Assembly: GCA_900543515.1 (NCBI GenBank)
Contig: UQRW01000033.1
Span: 1 to 23,176, forward strand
Source: an uncultured Collinsella sp.
GTDB lineage: Bacteria > Actinomycetota > Coriobacteriia > Coriobacteriales > Coriobacteriaceae
Length of the DNA stretch: 23,176 nucleotides
Direction: 5' to 3'
Each line of letters opens with the position of its first letter. The first letter of the stretch is position 1. Below the pieces are notes generated by a model. The model ran no database searches and was not told the origin of the DNA. It saw only the letters and a list, made by a program, of their open reading frames with translations. Below, piece after piece: positions 1-7,287 of this stretch. A program made the translations under genes and the position numbers.

Positions 1-11
1 ACCGCAGGAAG

Positions 12-38
12 CTTGGATACGCCTAGGCGCGGTCCAAG
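12..38. repeat. Short inverted repeat (hairpin)
   Basis: Arms CTTGGA (12-17) and TCCAAG (33-38) enclose a second self-complementary core, CGCCTAGGCG (20-29). No T-run follows on either strand, so it is not an obvious intrinsic terminator. Its role is unknown. Confidence 0.4.
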
Positions 39-58
39 AAATCGTCCGCACCCCCTTT

Positions 59-81
59 CAGGAACTATTCCACCGCAACTT
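59..81. repeat. Half copy of the TTGCGGTGAAATAG hairpin repeat
   Basis: This stretch matches the right arm of the complete element at 1323-1393, apart from one C for T in the TATTTCACC block. The complete copies have arms 17 bases apart. No left arm lies at that distance here, so this is a half copy or its partner lies beyond the left edge of the window. It sits upstream of the gene at 254-1261, while a complete copy lies downstream. Confidence 0.6.
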
Positions 82-97
82 TCTGTAAGGGTGGTTT

Positions 98-120
98 TTA
101 GTGCCGCCGAGGGGCACTAA
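98..120. repeat. Intergenic hairpin
   Basis: TTAGTGCC (98-105) and GGCACTAA (113-120) form a perfect 8-bp stem around a 7-base loop. No T-tract follows on the plus strand. It lies in the 253-base gene-free stretch at the left edge, where I see no other gene. Confidence 0.4.
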
Positions 121-253
121 TCAACCGTTTGCCGATATGTTTGGCTACGACTCATGACTCTGACCTGCCCCGTCAAGCTTTTGGTCAGTTCATGGCAAGG
201 TCAGGCGGGCCAAATATGGGATAGCGTAGTGTCATTCACTCCCCCTCGAGACC

Positions 254-1261
254 ATGGGGTCGAAAATGAGTCATGATAAACGCTGTACCAAACCGCAATT
301 AGAGCTATTCTTCCGGTTATTCGAGGCCCATCATGGCGGGCACCTGTTTGTAGCTACCAAAAAATGGGATGAACGCTGTGCCTACGCGCTCATGCAAAAA
401 GAGATGATTATTCGACTCTACAACCATGTCTACGCTGATCCCGCGTATTGGAATGACCTCGGCGTCGAAGATCGCATCTTTCAATTGGCATCCGCTATTG
501 CGGTCGTTGAACCGAATGCCGTGTTTTGTGGAGCAACGGCGGCACTGCTCTATGGCATCGGTTCTGCATATTCGCTTCTCGACAAGGTGCAAGTGCTGTT
601 GCCGCGTTCCACCAGACGCGATATGTACGAATTCGTTGAATACCGACGCTGGCGGCCGGGCGACGTATGGCAGCTCGGTCCTTTTACGTTAACGAATCCA
701 TATCGCACGGTGGTCGACATCGCCCGAACTAACGCTTTTCGATATGCACTAGGCTATGTCGACGGGTTGGCTCGTGAGTACGGTGTCGAGCGTGAAGAAT
801 TGCGTGCATATGCACAAACGAACTGCCGCGGACTGCACGGCATCGCGCGCGCATTTGACGTTTTTGAACACATGGATGGCAGATCGGATAACGGTGGAGA
901 ATCCGAAGCACGGGCGGCAATGATTCTGGCGGGAGTTGCCGCTCCCGAACTTCAGGTTGAAATCACTCGACCGGGAAACGCCGGCTATTATTTGGCAGAT
1001 TACGGCTGGCAGATGCCAAACGGCTCATGGATGCTGGCTGAGCTGCATGGACTAGGCAAGTTTGAGGACGATGCCCAAAATGATCCGGAACATACTGCGG
1101 CAAAAACCTATCGAGCTGCCCTCATGCGCGACACGAACCTGCGTGCCATGGGCCACAACGTCATTCATTTCAAGCTCTCAGACACCTACGATGTCAAAGC
1201 GTTCGGCTCCATGATGCGCGGCTACGGTATACCAACCACAAAACCCTACGCAGACTCCTGA
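254..1261 (+). CDS. AbiEi-like winged-helix protein with C-terminal PD-(D/E)XK nuclease-like domain
   Basis: The 335-residue product has two parts. Residues about 15-160 resemble the N-terminal region of actinobacterial AbiEi-type (type IV antitoxin) proteins: a short wing ending in RLYNHVYADP, a helical AVVEPNAVFCGATAALLYGI block and a NPYRTVVDIAR segment. Residues about 211-275 look like the small endonuclease fold that follows this domain in many actinobacteria: E216/E218 in GGESEAR, D249 in LADYGW, E263 in MLAELHG and K269. No partner toxin (AbiEii nucleotidyltransferase) is visible downstream, so it is an orphan here. The start is uncertain: ATG at 254 has a poor ribosome site, while ATG at 266 is preceded by GGGG. 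Hairpin repeats bracket the gene, which suggests an accessory, possibly mobile unit. The domain assignment is by eye. DNA binding or nuclease activity is inferred. Confidence 0.65.
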   Translation: MGSKMSHDKRCTKPQLELFFRLFEAHHGGHLFVATKKWDERCAYALMQKEMIIRLYNHVYADPAYWNDLGVEDRIFQLASAIAVVEPNAVFCGATAALLYGIGSAYSLLDKVQVLLPRSTRRDMYEFVEYRRWRPGDVWQLGPFTLTNPYRTVVDIARTNAFRYALGYVDGLAREYGVEREELRAYAQTNCRGLHGIARAFDVFEHMDGRSDNGGESEARAAMILAGVAAPELQVEITRPGNAGYYLADYGWQMPNGSWMLAELHGLGKFEDDAQNDPEHTAAKTYRAALMRDTNLRAMGHNVIHFKLSDTYDVKAFGSMMRGYGIPTTKPYADS

Positions 1262-1326
1262 CCGGCTGTCTTCATCTTCTCGACAACAGAACCCATCATC
1301 GACCCAGCCCGCTCGGCCTCAATAAG
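1246..1326 (-). pseudogene. Possible C-terminal coding remnant
   Basis: On the minus strand an open frame without a start codon runs from the edge of the 1323-1393 hairpin to a TAG at 1248-1246. It encodes 26 residues of natural-looking composition (LIEAERAGSMM, then SVVEKMKTAGQESA). It overlaps the end of the plus-strand gene. It could be the tail of a gene cut off by insertion of the hairpin element, or chance. I cannot assign a family. Confidence 0.2.
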
Positions 1327-1393
1327 TTGCGGTGAAATAGTTCCTGGATAACAGCTTTTGCGGCTAATCCAGGAACTATTTCACCGCAACTTA
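1323..1393. repeat. Long perfect hairpin, TTGCGGTGAAATAG family
   Basis: The arms at 1323-1349 and 1367-1393 are 27 bases long and perfectly complementary, beginning TAAGTTGCGGTGAAATAG. They are separated by a 17-base loop with a GCTTTTGC core. A second copy with different distal arm sequence, and its loop in reverse orientation, lies at 18444-18508. A half copy lies at 59-81. This is a REP/MITE-like family; no transposase is seen in the window. Confidence 0.85.
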
Positions 1394-1424
1394 GGAGGGG
1401 ATGTGGGGTCCCCGGCATGTATAT

Positions 1425-1456
1425 GAAAACAACTCTGGTCCCAAAAGGAGCCAGAG
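1425..1456 (-). terminator. Intrinsic terminator after the tRNA pair
   Basis: On the minus strand CTCTGG plus TCC pairs with GGA plus CCAGAG (one bulged base on one side and one or two in the loop flank), followed by TTGTTTTC. It starts 17 bases after the encoded CCA end of tRNA-Gly and so ends the tRNA transcript. Confidence 0.7.
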
Positions 1457-1472
1457 CCGTTCGTCTATCTTA

Positions 1473-1546
1473 TGGAGCGGGCGACGGGAATCGAACCCGC
1501 GTCATCAGCTTGGAAGGCTGGGGTTCTACCATTGAACTACGCCCGC
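1473..1546 (-). tRNA. tRNA-Gly (anticodon UCC)
   Basis: Read on the minus strand, the 7-bp acceptor stem GCGGGCG/CGCCCGC, the T-arm GGGTTCGATTCCC and the anticodon loop CTTCCAA (anticodon TCC) are all present. A 3' CCA is encoded. Length with CCA is 74 bases. It lies 6 bases downstream of tRNA-Pro, so the two are cotranscribed. Confidence 0.95.
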
Positions 1547-1552
1547 AAGATA

Positions 1553-1629
1553 TGGTCGGGACGACAGGATTTGAACCTGCGACATCCTGCTCCCAAAGCA
1601 GGCGCGCTACCAAACTGCGCCACGTCCCG
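1553..1629 (-). tRNA. tRNA-Pro (anticodon UGG)
   Basis: On the minus strand the acceptor stem CGGGACG/CGTCCCG, the anticodon stem CCTGC/GCAGG around loop TTTGGGA (anticodon TGG), a standard T-arm (AGGTTCAAATCCT) and an encoded CCA are visible. Length with CCA is 77 bases. It is the first gene of the two-tRNA unit. Confidence 0.95.
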
Positions 1630-1720
1630 AAGGTGTTGAGCAGCTAAGGTCTAAACCTTGCGTGTCCCAAAGCGAAGGAAATTATAGGGGAGACTCCCCG
1701 CCTGTGCAAGCGGCGATATT

Positions 1721-3079
1721 CTAGCTCCTCGAATGTGCGACAAACCGGCTGTGGAGCATGCCTATCACAAACGCCACCACGGCGACCGGTGCCCACGCGG
1801 CTCCAATGTCCGCCAGCGGCAACGCATCGAACGGCAGCCACGCGCCCGCAAAGAATGCGTCGCGAACCGAGGTGATCACGCTCTGCACCGCGACAACGCC
1901 GCCGACCCAGACCCACACCTGCGGATGCGCGTCGCAAAAGCCGTGCATCAGGCCCATAAGTACCAGCACAATGGCAACGGGATACAGGGCATTGAGCATA
2001 GGCACCGAGAACATAAGGATCACGTCGAGGCCCACGTTGGAGAGCACGCACGAAAACGCCGCGAACACAAAGGCGAGAATCGCGAAGGGACGGCGCATGG
2101 CCTCCTCGGAAGCCTCCGCTCCCCCTTCGACCACATACGTCTCGCAGAAGTAACGCGAGCAGCAGCTGATAAGGCCAATACACACATTCATGCAGGCGAG
2201 GAAGAAAATCGCAAAGACCACGACCGTGCCGGCTAGGCCAAAGTGCATAGAGGCCGAACGCGCAAGGATCGCGGCGCCGTTGGTGGCGTCGGGCATAACC
2301 GTGCCGAGCTGCATACCGGCAAGCGCCAGGCCGCAGTAGATGATGGCCATGAATACGCCGGCGATCACACCCGAACGCGAGATCTCGAAGGCCACGCGCT
2401 TATCGTCGGTAACGCCGAGCTCATGGATGGTCTCGGCGATGATGATGCCAAAGGCGAGCGACGCAAGCAGGTCCATGGTCTGGTAGCCGGTCAAAAAGCC
2501 CTGCACGGCAGCACCGGCATTGTAGGGAGCCTGCGGCGCGGCAGCGGGACCCAACGGCGAGACCACAGCGGCACCCACAACCAGCACGATAAGCGCAATG
2601 AGCGCGGGGCCCGTAATGCGACCGAGCACGCGCGTGATGACGCCCGGACGCAGCGTGAGCGCAAACGCGACGACAAAGAAGCCAACGGCAAACACCAGGC
2701 GAGCCGTGCCAAGCGAGACGCCCTCGGGCAGCAGTGGCACCAGCATCTCGAAGGCCGTGGAGCTCGTACGCGGAATGGCCAGGCACGGGCCGATCGCTAA
2801 ATAGACCGCCGCGACAAAGAACTCACCGAACTTGGGGTGCACGCGGCCGGCAAGCTCGCGCGCCGTTCCGGCAAGCGCCACGGCGATAAAGCCCATGACG
2901 GGCAGGCCGATGGCGGCGATGAGAAAGCCGAGCATGGCGACCGGCGTGGCAGAACCTGCCTGCAGCGCCAGCAGTGGCGGAATAATGAGGTTGCCAGCGC
3001 CAAAGAGCATCGAGAATAGGGCGATGCCGACGGTGACGACATGGTCGGAGCGCAGACCGCGCGGGGCGGATGAAGCCAT
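1721..3079 (-). CDS. brnQ: Branched-chain amino acid:cation symporter, BrnQ family
   Basis: The 452-residue product is almost entirely hydrophobic, with about twelve membrane spans. It shows the BrnQ family start (VTVGIALFSMLFGAGNLIIPP) and the downstream GYQTMDLLASLAFGIIIAETI segment. The family imports leucine, isoleucine and valine with Na+ or H+. The start chosen is the ATG at 3079, preceded by AAAGGTGG seven bases upstream; the frame is open further upstream, but that part crosses a terminator hairpin and is not conserved-looking. The gene lies 77 bases after the cysteine desulfurase stop, and the terminator of the selenium cluster sits only about 25 bases before its start codon. It therefore has little room for its own promoter. 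Confidence 0.93.
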   Translation of the reverse strand: MASSAPRGLRSDHVVTVGIALFSMLFGAGNLIIPPLLALQAGSATPVAMLGFLIAAIGLPVMGFIAVALAGTARELAGRVHPKFGEFFVAAVYLAIGPCLAIPRTSSTAFEMLVPLLPEGVSLGTARLVFAVGFFVVAFALTLRPGVITRVLGRITGPALIALIVLVVGAAVVSPLGPAAAPQAPYNAGAAVQGFLTGYQTMDLLASLAFGIIIAETIHELGVTDDKRVAFEISRSGVIAGVFMAIIYCGLALAGMQLGTVMPDATNGAAILARSASMHFGLAGTVVVFAIFFLACMNVCIGLISCCSRYFCETYVVEGGAEASEEAMRRPFAILAFVFAAFSCVLSNVGLDVILMFSVPMLNALYPVAIVLVLMGLMHGFCDAHPQVWVWVGGVVAVQSVITSVRDAFFAGAWLPFDALPLADIGAAWAPVAVVAFVIGMLHSRFVAHSRS

Positions 3080-3102
3080 GGGTCCACCTTTCGGGTTGAA
3101 AC

Positions 3103-3133
3103 AAAAACGGGACGGGCAAAAACACCCGTCCCG
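3103..3133 (-). terminator. Intrinsic terminator of the selenium cluster
   Basis: On the minus strand CGGGACGGG and CCCGTCCCG form a perfect 9-bp GC stem around an 8-base loop, followed at once by TTTTTGTTTC. It begins 24 bases after the cysteine desulfurase stop and ends about 24 bases before the brnQ start codon. Confidence 0.9.
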
Positions 3134-3156
3134 CAAGTATAAACGGTCTAGCAGCT

Positions 3157-4296
3157 TTAGCAGGCTAAATCGCACAGAGCATCGATAGCCGTGTCGACTT
3201 CTTCGGTCGTGTTGAAATATCCAAACGAGAAACGGACGACGCCCTGGCGCTCGGTCCCCAGCGCACGGTGCATGAGCGGGGCGCAATGGGCGCCGGGGCG
3301 CGTCGCGATCCCCCACCCTTGCATGAGCGCATCCGAGATCTCGGCCGAATCGATATCGCCCACGTTGAGCGACACAATTGCAGAGCGCGTCGGCTGGTCA
3401 AAGGCGCCGTAGAGCTTAATCCCCGGAATCTCGCGCACACCGGCAAGGAAGCGATCGGCGAGCGCACGCTCGTGGGCAGCAATCGCCTCGACCCCACCCT
3501 GGGCCTCGATAAAGTCGAGACCAGCGGAAAGTCCCGCGATGCCATGACCGTTGAGCGTGCCCGCCTCAAGGCGCGTGGGCCACTCAAGCGGCTGCAGCGC
3601 ATCGAAACTGTGCACGCCCGTACCGCCCATGGCCCACGGCGCCACGTCAATGCCCTCTGCCACGGCCAGGCCGCCGGTCCCCTGCGGACCCATGAGCCCC
3701 TTGTGGCCGGTAAAGCACACAACATCGAGCCCCATGGCGTGCATATCGATATGCGCCGCGCCGGCAGACTGCGAGGCATCGACGATCACAAGCGCGCCGG
3801 CCGCATGAGCCATGGCGGCCACACGTGCAACGTCGACCGCGTTGCCGGTCACATTGGAGGCGTGCGTCACCACCACGGCACGCGTGCCCGGCGCGACCAA
3901 GCGCTCGAGCTCGTCGTAGTCAAGCACGCCGTTCGCGTCACAGCCCGCATGCTCAACGGTCACGTCCTGCTCTACCGCTAGGCGGTTGAGCGGACGCAGC
4001 ACGGAGTTGTGCTCGAGCACCGTAGTGACCACACGGTCGCCGGGGCGCACCACGCCATTGATGACGGTGTTGAGCGCCGCGGTGGAGTTGGGCGTAAAGC
4101 ACACGTGGTCCGCCCTAGGGCAACCCAAAAGGCGCGCGAGCTTGGCACGGCAAGCATGAATCGTACGGGCGGCATCGAGGGCACCCGACGTGGCGCCGCG
4201 CCCAGCATTGCCGAGCGAGCACATCGCCTGCGTCACGGTATCGATGACCGTTTGCGGCTTATGCATGGTCGTCGCCGCGTTATCCAGATAGATCAT
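3157..4296 (-). CDS. Cysteine desulfurase family protein (class V aminotransferase), selenium-cluster type
   Basis: The 379-residue, full-length PLP enzyme begins MIYLDNAATT. Seen in the sequence: EHNS with H97 that stacks on PLP, VDASQ with D173, the PLP lysine K199 in TGHKG, and the active cysteine C338 in RPGAHCAP. The layout matches the selenium-associated subfamily of cysteine desulfurases (TIGR01977-like), which removes S or Se from cysteine or selenocysteine and often sits beside selD and yedF. The ATG at 4296 overlaps the stop of the DUF3343 gene (ATGA), with GGGAGG eight bases upstream; an earlier in-frame start would only add five residues. It is the last gene of the cluster and is followed by a strong terminator. 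Role in selenide supply for SelD is inferred from context. Confidence 0.9.
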   Translation of the reverse strand: MIYLDNAATTMHKPQTVIDTVTQAMCSLGNAGRGATSGALDAARTIHACRAKLARLLGCPRADHVCFTPNSTAALNTVINGVVRPGDRVVTTVLEHNSVLRPLNRLAVEQDVTVEHAGCDANGVLDYDELERLVAPGTRAVVVTHASNVTGNAVDVARVAAMAHAAGALVIVDASQSAGAAHIDMHAMGLDVVCFTGHKGLMGPQGTGGLAVAEGIDVAPWAMGGTGVHSFDALQPLEWPTRLEAGTLNGHGIAGLSAGLDFIEAQGGVEAIAAHERALADRFLAGVREIPGIKLYGAFDQPTRSAIVSLNVGDIDSAEISDALMQGWGIATRPGAHCAPLMHRALGTERQGVVRFSFGYFNTTEEVDTAIDALCDLAC

Positions 4297-4544
4297 CGCA
4301 CGACCTCCCACATATCGATCACGGTATAGCCCTCGGTGCGAACGCCCGCCGCGGCGAGTTCGCCGCGCAGCAGGTCCTCATCCGAAGGCAGCGCCTTCCA
4401 CGCCAAGCCGCAGCCAGCAGCGACCTCCCCGGGCACGGGAATCGTGCGCCCGGGAAGGCCACGCTCGATGCATAGAGTCTCGCACCCCATGGCGGCCGCC
4501 GTGGTAGGAAACGTGATGACAAGCGCCGGGCGCTTTTCTCTCAT
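4293..4544 (-). CDS. DUF3343 small protein (putative Se/S carrier-like)
   Basis: The 83-residue protein matches the short DUF3343 family: an early ITFPTTAAAMGCETLC strand-helix, RTIPVPGEVAAGCGLAWK in the centre, and a C-terminal VIDMWEV strand. Cysteines sit in GCETLC and AAGCGLA. Members usually lie beside yedF and selD and are thought to carry or present sulfur or selenium; the exact function is not established. The ATG at 4544 is preceded by GGGCGGG; a TTG at 4559 is a possible alternative. It begins 18 bases after yedF and its stop overlaps the start of the desulfurase gene, indicating translational coupling. Confidence 0.85.
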   Translation of the reverse strand: MREKRPALVITFPTTAAAMGCETLCIERGLPGRTIPVPGEVAAGCGLAWKALPSDEDLLRGELAAAGVRTEGYTVIDMWEVVR

Positions 4545-4562
4545 GACAATCCCGCCCAAACG

Positions 4563-5189
4563 CTACGGGCGCACGACGCGCACGGCCTGCTCCATCTTCT
4601 CCACGATCGCGTACATGTTGGTGACCTCGCCCACAGCGAGCTGGTCCTTAATGCCATAGTGGTCGAGGCAGGTGCCGCAGGTAAGGATCTCGACGCCCTG
4701 CTCGGCCAGGCCCTTCAGGTCATCGAGCACCGGCGAGCCCTCGACGGTGAGCTTGGCTCCGCCGTTATAGAACAGCATGGACGCGGGCAGCTCCTCCTGC
4801 TGCGTCACGGCAAAGATGAAGGCCTTCATGAGCTTGTGGCCCAGCTCGTCGTCGCCGCGGCCCATGCAGTCGGTGTAGACGGAAATGACGAGCTTGCCCT
4901 TGCCGGTGCTGGCATCACAGAAGGCGGCGCCATCCTGCTCGGGATCAGCCACGGCAACGGCACCAGAGGTCGCCACGGTCACGTGCCACTCGGCGTCAGA
5001 AACCTTCTCGACCGAGGCCGTGCAGCCCTTCTCCTGCGCCATCTTGGAGATGTTCTTGACGGCGGTCTCGTTATCGACCGAGGTCACGACGGCACCCTCG
5101 CCATCAAGCTGTTTGAGCGCCTTAAGCGTCTTGACGACGGGCAGCGGGCAGGCATCGCCCATGGCATTGACATCAATCTTGGTAGACAT
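4563..5189 (-). CDS. yedF: Selenium metabolism protein YedF (TusA-like + DsrE-like domains)
   Basis: The 208-residue protein has an N-terminal TusA/SirA-like domain (about 1-75) with the persulfide-carrier motif CPLP at C14, and a C-terminal DsrE/DsrF-like domain (about 95-200) containing DCMGRGDDELGHKLMKAF and a late CGTCLDHYG motif. This two-domain architecture is the YedF family found with selD in selenium-using bacteria. It probably relays sulfane sulfur or selenium; the precise reaction is unproven. The ATG at 5189 has GAAAGGA upstream; the reading frame continues far upstream only as a shadow of selD. It follows selD by 58 bases and precedes the DUF3343 gene by 18. Confidence 0.92.
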   Translation of the reverse strand: MSTKIDVNAMGDACPLPVVKTLKALKQLDGEGAVVTSVDNETAVKNISKMAQEKGCTASVEKVSDAEWHVTVATSGAVAVADPEQDGAAFCDASTGKGKLVISVYTDCMGRGDDELGHKLMKAFIFAVTQQEELPASMLFYNGGAKLTVEGSPVLDDLKGLAEQGVEILTCGTCLDHYGIKDQLAVGEVTNMYAIVEKMEQAVRVVRP

Positions 5190-5247
5190 AGTAAATTCCT
5201 TTCGAATAAATCGTTTTAGAACGGTGCATAGTTCAATAAACGTGTCG

Positions 5248-6297
5248 TTAACGGACAACGTGGACAGCGGGACCACCTGGCACCGGCTCGCACACGAGCC
5301 CGACAACGGCGGCGATGCACCCCTCGGCATGCAGACGGCGCGCAAGCTCATCCACATCGGCAGCAGGTGCCGCGATAAGCAGGCCACCTGACGTCTGCGG
5401 ATCGTACAGCGCGTCGAGCATGCCCGGCTCCAGGTCCTCGTCGGCGGCCACGCGCGGGCCAAAGAAGTCCTGGTTGCGGTAGGAGCCCGCGGGGATAATG
5501 CCCAGACGCGCCATATCGAGCACCTGGTCAAAGAGCGGCACCGCTCCCGACGCAAGCTCAAGCTGCACGCCCGAACCCTCGGCCATCTCGCACGCATGCC
5601 CAATCAGGCCAAAGCCCGTAATGTCGGTGCAGCCGTGAAGCTCAAGTCCCTCGGCCAGACGAATCGGAGCCTCGTTGAGGGTGCGCATCGAGTCAAACAT
5701 CGGGCTGGCCTCGTCCTGCTCGATGAGCTCGCCCTTGATGGCTGTGGTGATGATGCCCGATCCGATCGCCTTGGTCAGCAGCAGAACATCGCCCACGCGC
5801 GCGCCGCTGTTGGTGAGCATGCGGTCGAGCGCGACAAAACCGCTCACGGACAGACCGTACTTGGGCTCGTCGTCGTTGATGGTGTGACCGCCCGCGATGG
5901 AGCAACCCGCCTCGACGCACTTGTCGGCGCCGCCCGCCAGAATCTGACCGGCAACTTCAACGCCCAGACAACTCGGGATGCACAGCAAGTTCATGGCATG
6001 GCTCGGCCGCCCGCCCATGGCGTAGATGTCCGACAGCGAGTTGGCCGCGGCAATCTGGCCAAACAGGAACGGGTCGTCGACCATCGGCGGGAAGAAGTCG
6101 ATGGACTGCACAAGCCCCAGGTTCTCCCCTACGCGGAAGACGCTCGCATCGTCAGAGGTATCGAACCCCACGAGCAAGTTGTCGTTATGCACATTTGGCA
6201 AGTCGCCCAGGACCTGGGCGAGGGCTCCAGGAGCCAACTTAGCGGCTCAACCGCTCGCGGCCGTCATAGACGTGAGCCTAATCTGATCGTCAGCCAT
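5248..6297 (-). CDS. selD: Selenide, water dikinase (selenophosphate synthetase), selenocysteine-containing
   Basis: SelD makes selenophosphate from selenide and ATP, for selenocysteine, selenouridine or the selenium cofactor of molybdenum hydroxylases. Read through one in-frame TGA, the product is 349 residues, the normal SelD length. It begins MADDQIRLTSMT and continues ASG-U-AAKLAP: U17 and K20 fall exactly on the catalytic Cys17 and Lys20 of E. coli SelD. Further family motifs are QSIDFFPPMVDDP, AAANSLSDIYAMGG, GGHTINDDEPKYG and TDITGFGLIGH. The ATG at 6297 has GAGGAGG upstream. A caller treating TGA as stop would truncate it to about 329 residues and lose the active site. It heads the selenium cluster and begins 70 bases after the activator gene. 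Confidence 0.95.
6206..6254 (-). promoter_or_regulatory. Selenocysteine UGA with candidate bacterial SECIS hairpins
   Basis: The Sec codon is the TGA at 6249-6247. About 12 bases after it, GGCTC and GAGCC form a small hairpin. Some 16 bases further, CCCAG and CTGGG form a second, with loop GTC. The UGA itself can lie in the loop of AGCGG/CCGCT. A bacterial SECIS is expected directly downstream of the UGA within the coding region. Which hairpin SelB would use is not decided by inspection. Confidence 0.5.
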
Positions 6298-6332
6298 CGA
6301 TACCTCCTCTCATCGGTCAATCATTTTCTCCC

Positions 6333-6338
6333 AGTATA
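6333..6338 (-). promoter_or_regulatory. Candidate -10 element before selD
   Basis: TATACT on the minus strand lies 36 bases before the selD start codon. No good -35 is present at 16-18 bases, so selD may instead be read from the upstream reductase promoter. Confidence 0.25.
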
Positions 6339-6367
6339 CGCATGAATGCGAGCCTGCGGCGGATGCA

Positions 6368-7132
6368 TTAATTGAGCGCCTGTGCGCGAATCGCCGCGCC
6401 AATCGCTCCGGCAAAGCGAGCCTGGGGCGAGGTGGTCACCGGCGACCCCAGCAGCTCGCCCAACCGCTCCACCACGAAGGCGTTCTCGCACAGGCCACCG
6501 GTCAGGTAGTACGGGGCGCCCGCGGCCTGCCCGGCCATGGTCGCCACGCGCGAGACCACGCTGTCGATCACGCCACGTGCAATGTTCTCGCGCAGCTCAC
6601 CGCGACCGATCAGGCTGATGACCTCGCTTTCGGCAAACACCGTGCACATGCTGCTGATCTTGGTGGGCTCACCGGAACGCGCAAGGTCGGCCATCTGCTG
6701 TTGGGAAATACCCAGACGGTCGGCCATGATCTCCAAAAAGCGCCCCGTACCGGCAGCGCACTTGTCGTTCATGGCGAACTTGGCCACGCGGCCACTTTTA
6801 AGCTGAATGACCTTGGTGTCCTGGCCGCCCACGTCAATCACCGTGCCGTGATCGCCAAACAGGCGCACGGCACCGGTGCCGTGGCAGGTGATCTCGGTCA
6901 CGACCTTGTGCGCATAGGGCACGGCGACACGGCCGTAGCCGGTCGCGATCACGCGCACGTCGTCGGCAGCCACGTCGTAGCCAGCCGCTGCCAGTGCCTC
7001 GCGCAGCCGCTCGGAAGCATCGACCGAGGAGAACCCGGTTGGCTGCACGCACGTCCACGCCACCGAACCCTCCCCGTCGACCACAGCAGCCTTAGCCGCC
7101 GTAGACCCGATATCGATCCCGATCCCTATCAT
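6368..7132 (-). CDS. 2-hydroxyacyl-CoA dehydratase / double-cubane reductase activator ATPase (HgdC/BadF family)
   Basis: The 254-residue protein is a single-domain member of the BcrAD/BadF/HgdC ATPase family of the actin-like fold. It has an N-terminal phosphate loop GIDIGSTAAK (about 5-14), a second DVGGQD motif at 100-105, and the two cysteines C125 (NDKCAAGTG) and C163 (SSMCTVF) that hold one [4Fe-4S] cluster between two subunits. Such activators use ATP hydrolysis to push one low-potential electron into a partner dehydratase or double-cubane reductase. The ATG at 7132 has GGGAGAG upstream. It lies downstream of both paralogous partner subunits in the same orientation. No terminator follows it before selD. 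Confidence 0.92.
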   Translation of the reverse strand: MIGIGIDIGSTAAKAAVVDGEGSVAWTCVQPTGFSSVDASERLREALAAAGYDVAADDVRVIATGYGRVAVPYAHKVVTEITCHGTGAVRLFGDHGTVIDVGGQDTKVIQLKSGRVAKFAMNDKCAAGTGRFLEIMADRLGISQQQMADLARSGEPTKISSMCTVFAESEVISLIGRGELRENIARGVIDSVVSRVATMAGQAAGAPYYLTGGLCENAFVVERLGELLGSPVTTSPQARFAGAIGAAIRAQALN

Positions 7133-7191
7133 GGCTCTCTCCCAATCTAAACATCAAAGGTAGCGGCGCGTTCAGGCGCCTTAGCTCTAGG

Positions 7192-7286
7192 TTTCTCAGG
7201 TGCCGGAGATTGCCCCGAAAGAGGAGCGCAGCGTACTTTGGGTACGCAAGCGACAGTTTGAGGGGCAAGATCCGGTGCCTGAGGAA
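7192..7286 (+). repeat. Structured intergenic repeat, copy 1
   Basis: On the plus strand 7192-7207 pairs with 7271-7286 (16 bp including three G-U type pairs). Opposed GA/GA dinucleotides follow, then TTGCCCC/GGGGCAA, and an inner hairpin GCGTAC-TTTGG-GTACGC (7231-7247). It lies between the second reductase gene (stop at 7288) and the activator gene. Copy 2 is at 8489-8590 with compensatory changes. On the minus strand, which is the coding direction, the G-U pairs become C-A mismatches. Confidence 0.8.
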
Positions 7287-7287
7287 G

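Noticed and set aside
1417..1647. 76-residue open frame over the tRNA genes
   Set aside because: It is a translation of the antisense of two good tRNA genes; GDGNRTRVISLEGWGSTIELRP is the well-known artefact of this kind.
3157..6297. Further selenoproteins in the selenium cluster
   Set aside because: The desulfurase, DUF3343 and YedF frames carry ordinary cysteines at their active positions and have no in-frame TGA.
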